Assembly: GCA_029448655.1 (NCBI GenBank)
Contig: JACCLO010000014.1
Location: 2,108,001 to 2,172,000, forward strand
Direction: 5' to 3'
Source of the DNA: Wolfiporia cocos
Lineage: Eukaryota; Basidiomycota; Agaricomycetes; Polyporales; Phaeolaceae
Length of the DNA stretch: 64,000 nucleotides
The notes under the pieces were generated by a model. The model ran no database searches and was not told the DNA's origin. It worked only from the letters and a program-made list of their open reading frames with translations. The translations under genes and the position numbers were made by a program. Position 1 is the stretch's first letter, and each line of letters begins with the position of its first letter. Positions 59,078 to 64,000 of the stretch are shown here, piece by piece.

Positions 59078-61117
59078 ATGCCCGCGCTGTTCAAGGACTC
59101 GCCCGAGTACGAGGCACGCAAGAAGGCTGCGTTCGCGCCGCCGACCATCACCATCAAAGACGTGCACGCCGCGGTGCCGAAGCACCTCTTCCAGCGGAGC
59201 ACCGCGAAGTGTCTCTTCTACACCGGCCGCCACCTCGCGATCTCGGTCGCACTCTACGTGTTCGCGACCAAGATCGACAGGAGCGTGCTCGCCGTGGCGC
59301 GCGAGTACTCCCTGAGTGCCAACGCCCTCGCGACCGCGAAATACGCGCTCTGGGCGTTCTACTGGTTCTGGCAGAGCGTGACCTTCACGGGTATATGGAC
59401 ACTAGGTGCGCCTCGGTCTGCCCGGGTTTGCTCGTTTGTGTTGAAGCTTGACCGTGCATGCAGGACATGAAGTAAGTGTCTGGGGCGCGTCGCGACGCAC
59501 ATGCCAAAGTTTAACGTCCGTTTAGTGCGGTCACGACGCGCTCGCGCCAACCGCGCTCCTCAACGCGGTCTTGGGTATGGTGCTGCACACCTTCATGCTG
59601 ACGCCGTACTACGCATGGCGCGCGACCCACCGTACACACCACGTCCGTCTCCCAATTTGCCGCTACCATTGGCAGAGTATGCTCACTGCTTCTGCATAGA
59701 AAGGTACAAATAACCTGGACCGCGACGAGACGTACCACCCGATGACGCGCGAGGACTACCACCTCCCTCCCGCGAGCATTGCAAAGCCAATGGACTACCA
59801 AGAGCTCGTCGAGGAGACACCTCTCTTCACCATCTACAAGATGATCATTCGCCAGTTCTTGTGAGCAGTATTATTCGGGGGATCATGTAGCGCTCACACA
59901 TAACGCCATTATCACGCAGGGGGTTCCAATTATATTTGATGTTGGTAGCATGTCACCTCATTATCGAGCCATTCTGACGTACAATGCAGCCACAATCGCA
60001 AGGGCAACCCGAAGTACCCGCCGTGGACGAGCGTAAGCAGTGTTTGCTATTCCTGCCGACGATTCTAACCTGCTCGACGGATAATAGCACTACAAGCCGT
60101 CGTCGCTGCTCTTCAGACCTGAAGAACGTGCGCTGAGTTCCATTACCTGTTTGCACGCATTTGACTGAAGTTGTAACAGGAAAATACATTGCACTGTCCG
60201 ATGCTGCCATGGCGGTCATGGTTTCGTTGCTCGGCTACTGGGTCTACCAGACCAGCTGGTCCAACGTTTGGAGGCTCTACTTTGTTCCATGGCTCGTAAG
60301 TGGTCGCTGAACCCTCTCACGATTGCATTGCTGAACAAAGACGTTCCATGCAGGGGGCGCACAACTGGTAAGCATCGGGACGTGCGCCACACGCGCAGAA
60401 CGTGCAAGCTGAACAAGAGAACCCAGGATCGTCACGATCACGTACCTGCAGCACAGCGACCCGACCGTCCCCTACTATCGCGTGCGTCTCACGCCATCAT
60501 TCCTAGCACGCAGCTATAGGGTACTGATGATCGCCATGCGCGCAGGGCCAATGGACGTTCCTGCGCGGCGCCCTTGCCACAGTAGACAGACCGATGTTCG
60601 GCTGGATCGGCCGCTTCTTCTGGCACGGGGTACGTGCAGACACGCACTCGCACATCGCATTGCACCCGTAATGACGCCCTTCCGTCCTGCAGATCGCACA
60701 CGACCACATCGCCCACCACTTCTTCGTCACCGTCCCGTTCTGTACGCGTCCTCTCTTGTGTGGCGCGAACCATCTCGTTCGCTGACGACATGCACACGCC
60801 AGATAACCTCCCGCAGGTGACCGAGGCGATCAAGCCGGTGCTCGGAGACTACTACTACTACGACTCCACGGTGCGTGCCACGTTCGGAGCGCGAGATGCA
60901 TATAGCTGACCAAAGATGGATCGTGATGCAGCCGACGCTGTACGCGCTCTGGCGCTCTTTCACGCAGTGCAAGTTCATCGAGAACGAGGGCGACATCGTG
61001 TTCTTCAAGGACCAACAGGGCAATGCCGTGCGCGCGTTCAGCCCGGAAGTGGCGGCGAAATCAGCTACCGAGGTCGCGCCTGCATCACAGGACGAGAAGA
61101 TCGATGTCCTGAACTGA
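59078..61117 (+). CDS. Delta-12 fatty-acid desaturase (oleate to linoleate)
   Basis: Exons 59078-59405, 59464-59471, 59526-59642, 59700-59860, 59920-59940, 59990-60032, 60088-60127, 60180-60295, 60354-60367, 60427-60481, 60546-60629, 60693-60741, 60803-60870, 60932-61117; 1290 nt, 429 aa, a typical length. The three histidine boxes of ER membrane desaturases are present: HECGH (111-115), HRTHH (147-151) and HDHIAHH (332-338). Between them lie membrane-spanning stretches (VMVSLLGYWVYQTSW), and after the third box NLPQVTEAIKPVLGDYYYYD, typical of fungal delta-12 enzymes. Expected reaction: introduction of a second double bond into oleoyl lipids with cytochrome b5 as electron donor, in the ER. 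Exon 2 is an 8-nt microexon encoding the H-E of the first box; exon 9 is 14 nt. A delta-15 or bifunctional activity cannot be excluded. Confidence 0.92.
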
Positions 61118-61739
61118 GCGTCTCCGGGCGTGAAACGATCCGGAGTGCGCTTATGCGCATGCGAGATTGCCATCTACACTGTGATGCTTGGAAAGAGAGC
61201 TATGAAATGGTGGATGCGTAGAAAGCGCGTGTGGTGTCTGTACATTATCTGCAATATATGAGTCCTCAACTTTGGTATAATGGCCTGTAGAAGTTCAGCT
61301 GCTTTCCGTGGGGGCACTTGAGGTGATGTAATTACCCAGCGGAGTACCAAGCGCTGACGATCAGGTGCATACTGCCACATTGGGCTGCGGCGGGCGTCTC
61401 TGCGCAATTTTTGACAGGTATGATAAGGGTTGAAATTGGATGGTAGAATAGCATGCACTATCTTTTTATTGCAACAGGGACGGCTCTGCATCGTCCGATA
61501 AGGCTTCCTATTGGCTGCCGGTATTATCCGGAGCGTTCCCAGTAGCTTAGACCCCGAACACTTTGTATTATGTCAGCACATTGAATACAGAAAGCAAGAT
61601 ATTAGTGTTTATTCAGGCCACAGCGCATCTGATGCTGCTTAGTTTTAGATGTACATAGATTGTCTGTGAGGCCCGGGAATCGCTAGCTTGCCTCACGAAG
61701 AAACAAAAGCTAGAGGACCGCGCTACTCGAATGTCAGGA
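61118..61739. other. Intergenic downstream of the desaturase
   Basis: No gene seen; 3' untranslated region and spacer. A 105-codon minus frame (61174-61491) has no recognised domain. Confidence 0.35.
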
Positions 61740-62345
61740 TTTAAGAACCAATCATAATAAATTCCAAATCAATCCACATTCTAAACGGTTCAATCCAACA
61801 AAAACTCAGTTCTATCTGAACCCTCCAATAAAATCCATAAAGCAATAGCACCGATGAATGCATTTATAACAGAAGCCCCAAGAAGACGAACTCCATACCA
61901 CTATCACAACATAACAGAAGCCCTAGGAAACATTCTAATAATCCCAGTACCACAAGGATACCACAAGGCGACATTCAAACATAAGGTTTAACAAGTTCCT
62001 GATCTTCCAGAGATATATTTAGTCAAAAGCCACACAAGAACTAATTTTGCTTCTTTCATTAATTTACACTTCACAGAAGCATTCCTGAGAATATCAGAAC
62101 CACCTATACATTCCAGGAAGCATTCATATAATTATAACTCAATCACAATTCAGGGATCAGTAGAACACACATGGTTACCACATATCGCAGATCCCAGTCA
62201 TATTACATCCGCCACAAATCCCAGAAACCCTTGACAAAGGTCTAACGAAGTCTATTAGCCTTAGTTCACTACCCAGACACCGCTAAACCATTACAGGTAT
62301 GCGAGACACATAGGGACACACACAGACTCATGTACATATAGCAGA
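61740..62345. other. G-poor, A/C-rich strand-skewed tract
   Basis: About 600 bp in which the + strand is visibly rich in A and C and poor in G (runs such as AATCAATCCACATTCTAAAC, CAATCCAACAAAAACTC), unlike the surrounding sequence. AACAGAAGCCC occurs twice (61867-61877 and 61913-61923), CCCAGAAACCC and CAGAAACCCACC near 62219 and 62343. No open frame of note. Possibly a degenerate transposable element or an untranslated non-coding transcript. Confidence 0.5.
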
Positions 62346-64000
62346 AACCCACCAAGTCTGATCCTCAGCTTGGTTTTAATCAAGTAACATCCTACTCAGT
62401 CCTCGTGTCTGGGCACGGTCTGACACCGAATAGGTGCGCATCTACGGCGCTTACTTGCTCGCGCGTTCGGCGAGCGCCTGCGCACGAGCCACTGTGCAGG
62501 GCGTGCTGGGTAGCCCAATAACGCGCCACAGAGCTGGATGCCTGCGGTCCGTGCGCAAAAGGGGCAGCAAGGATTGCAGAGGGCGAGGATAGGAGACTGC
62601 GGTACTCCGCGTACGCCAGACATTGGTGTGTACTAGACTATGTAGTACCCAAAAGGGCAACGTAGTAATACTATCACTTCTAAGTTGCGCATAACTTTGT
62701 AGTCTTTTGATATTGTGTATTGCGCTGACTTTAGAGCTACTAGGTTCGCCAAAATCCGCCTATACTGCTCACTCACTGTCAAGTTGTCGCCGGCGAGTCA
62801 AGCGCTTATTCTATCCGAGGAAACCAAGAGTCATAGTGAATGCAGTGCCACTATGACACAAGCGTATTCTCAAGCAACTACTCAGGGGAATATTACTCGC
62901 GTGAAAGTGTATTCCTAGTCTGAGGCTACTCAAGGCAACAAAGGCCAAGACGAGTCTGGGGTGCTCCCTGCTCATCTGGCTGGTATATATGCTTGTAGGC
63001 TGTTTGTACATGTTTGGCTACTGTATAGTATTACATAAGCTGGTAGACCGTTTAGAGTATGGTAAACCCTATCGTGGGTGTAGAGCCACATCAAGGGTGT
63101 CCGGGGTCTGTGTAGGCACATGTGGGGTGTTCGGGGTCCTTGCACGTGATGTATAGGCGGGCGCTTAGATAAGATAAGGGTTGTCCCTAGTCGCAAGCAA
63201 GTTGGAGAAAATCGGCTTGTGACACATATCATGCAGTAACCAGGTGTCTTCAAGATATCAAAGAAAAGCAAGCCCGGCTTCGCCAGCCTTTCGACCTGCA
63301 GTATCCTGAGAGATTGCTTGGAAAGTGGGCTTTGAATCCTGCACAAGATGGCAAACAATCTGGTAGTCAACTGTCTCTAACATTGTCACAAGAATTTCTC
63401 TGCATTTACTGCAATTTTCCTGGGATTAATAGCAATTATCTACGCAATACGTCCTCTAACCCGTCATAACCCGGCACCTAACGAATAGTTAGATTCATGC
63501 CGATTGATGGCCGCATTATCTCCCGTAACGACGGTATCTAATCACGGATCTGTTCCCGTGAATATCACAAGCTTAGCCGCTAGCCAATCGGACATCTCGT
63601 CCGTATCACATCAGCACCACAACGTCAGCGGACCGCGCATAATGTCACGCGTTGGTTTACTAAGACATAGCGCCCTTAACGCTACTGGGCGACGCACAAT
63701 GCCGACAACCTATATCCCGGTTGATCGGCATATACCATTATCGCGTATTACTCAGTCCCATAATGACAGGGTCCTGTAGTAGAATACGTATCACAGATTA
63801 CATAATAAGGCTGTTAGGGGTCTTATAATACATGTATATATACTGGATCGCTAAGTCGTTAGAGACTTAGCTCTATTCATAAACATTTGCTTACGGGATA
63901 ACCACCCAACCGCCTTGCCTGCTGCTTACTCGCTTACTCCTAAGTTCTCGCCTATCGACGACTACAGAAGGTGCTAACGCTGTACAATTAGCCTCTTAGC
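62346..64000. other. Gene-poor right end, possible decayed repeat elements
   Basis: No supported gene. A GC-richer island lies at 62400-62620. At 63068-63145 a unit reads GGGTGTAGAGCCACAT, GGGTGTCCGGGGTCTG with AGGCACATGT, then GGGTGTTCGGGGTCC, an imperfect tandem array. A small hairpin (CTAAGTC, CGTTAGA, GACTTAG) is at 63852-63872. A 91-codon frame at 63504-63779 has no recognised domain. The mixture suggests transposon remains, with no reverse transcriptase or transposase motif seen. Confidence 0.35.

Noticed and set aside
1..64000. CRISPR arrays, rRNA genes, bacterial-type operons, phage or virus genes
   Set aside because: No regularly spaced repeats, no rRNA signatures and no viral replication or capsid motifs were seen; the gene structure is eukaryotic throughout.

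Overview
The window is nuclear DNA of a filamentous basidiomycete, most likely an Agaricomycete. The evidence is many short introns (mostly 46-65 nt), two FunK1-type protein kinases (a fungal family greatly expanded in Agaricomycetes), and fungal versions of conserved eukaryotic genes. No operons, CRISPR, rRNA or convincing tRNA genes were seen. Exon models were built by hand by matching GT-AG (sometimes GC-AG) boundaries, reading phase and family motifs. A model whose exon lengths sum to a multiple of three and which reads through known motifs is treated as strong. Exon-level coordinates are in the evidence fields.

Layout, left to right. 1-543: 3' end of RNA polymerase III subunit RPC34. 1358-4186: secreted GH127-type beta-L-arabinofuranosidase, 14 exons. 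6187-7664: GDP-fucose-transporter-like nucleotide-sugar transporter (first of three paralogues). 8582-9982: basidiomycete multi-pass membrane protein. 11496-12250: two identical 156-bp direct repeats. 12836-15384: FunK1 kinase with a one-base frame break. 15820-16492: small PEX39-like peroxin. 16963-20330: EST1/SMG7-type protein. 20910-24079 (-): SNF2 helicase of the Rad5/Rad16/Uls1 group. 26002-27361 and 27864-28828: second transporter paralogue and a pseudogenised third. 30185-33074 (-): splicing factor Clf1. 33452-35219: SMAP/Age2-type ArfGAP. 35483-36572 (-): F-box-like protein. 36970-39918 (-): MRE11. 41723-43971: ataxin-10 homologue, overlapping tail-to-tail with LEO1 (43943-45692, -). 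46079-47361: F-box-like protein followed by a decayed tandem copy. 49287-52760: second FunK1 kinase, broken by a 4-bp duplication. 53294-54756 (-): zuotin J-protein without an obvious C-terminal bundle. 55788-57548: 3'-5' exonuclease of the WRN/RNase D type. 59078-61117: delta-12 fatty-acid desaturase. 61118-64000: gene-poor, with a G-poor strand-skewed tract.

The genes are mainly housekeeping: transcription (RPC34, LEO1), splicing (Clf1), telomere and DNA repair (EST1-like, SNF2, MRE11, exonuclease), ribosome-associated folding (zuotin), membrane traffic (ArfGAP), peroxisome import, lipid desaturation. Between them lie fast-evolving accessory genes (FunK1 kinases, F-box-like genes, transporter paralogues, the membrane protein), and nearly all signs of decay are in this second class. 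I found no clearly novel multi-gene system. The most unusual observations are a transporter trio with a conserved 45/39/11-nt exon pattern, three GC-AG introns (one splitting a DEAH box), and microexons that split catalytic motifs.
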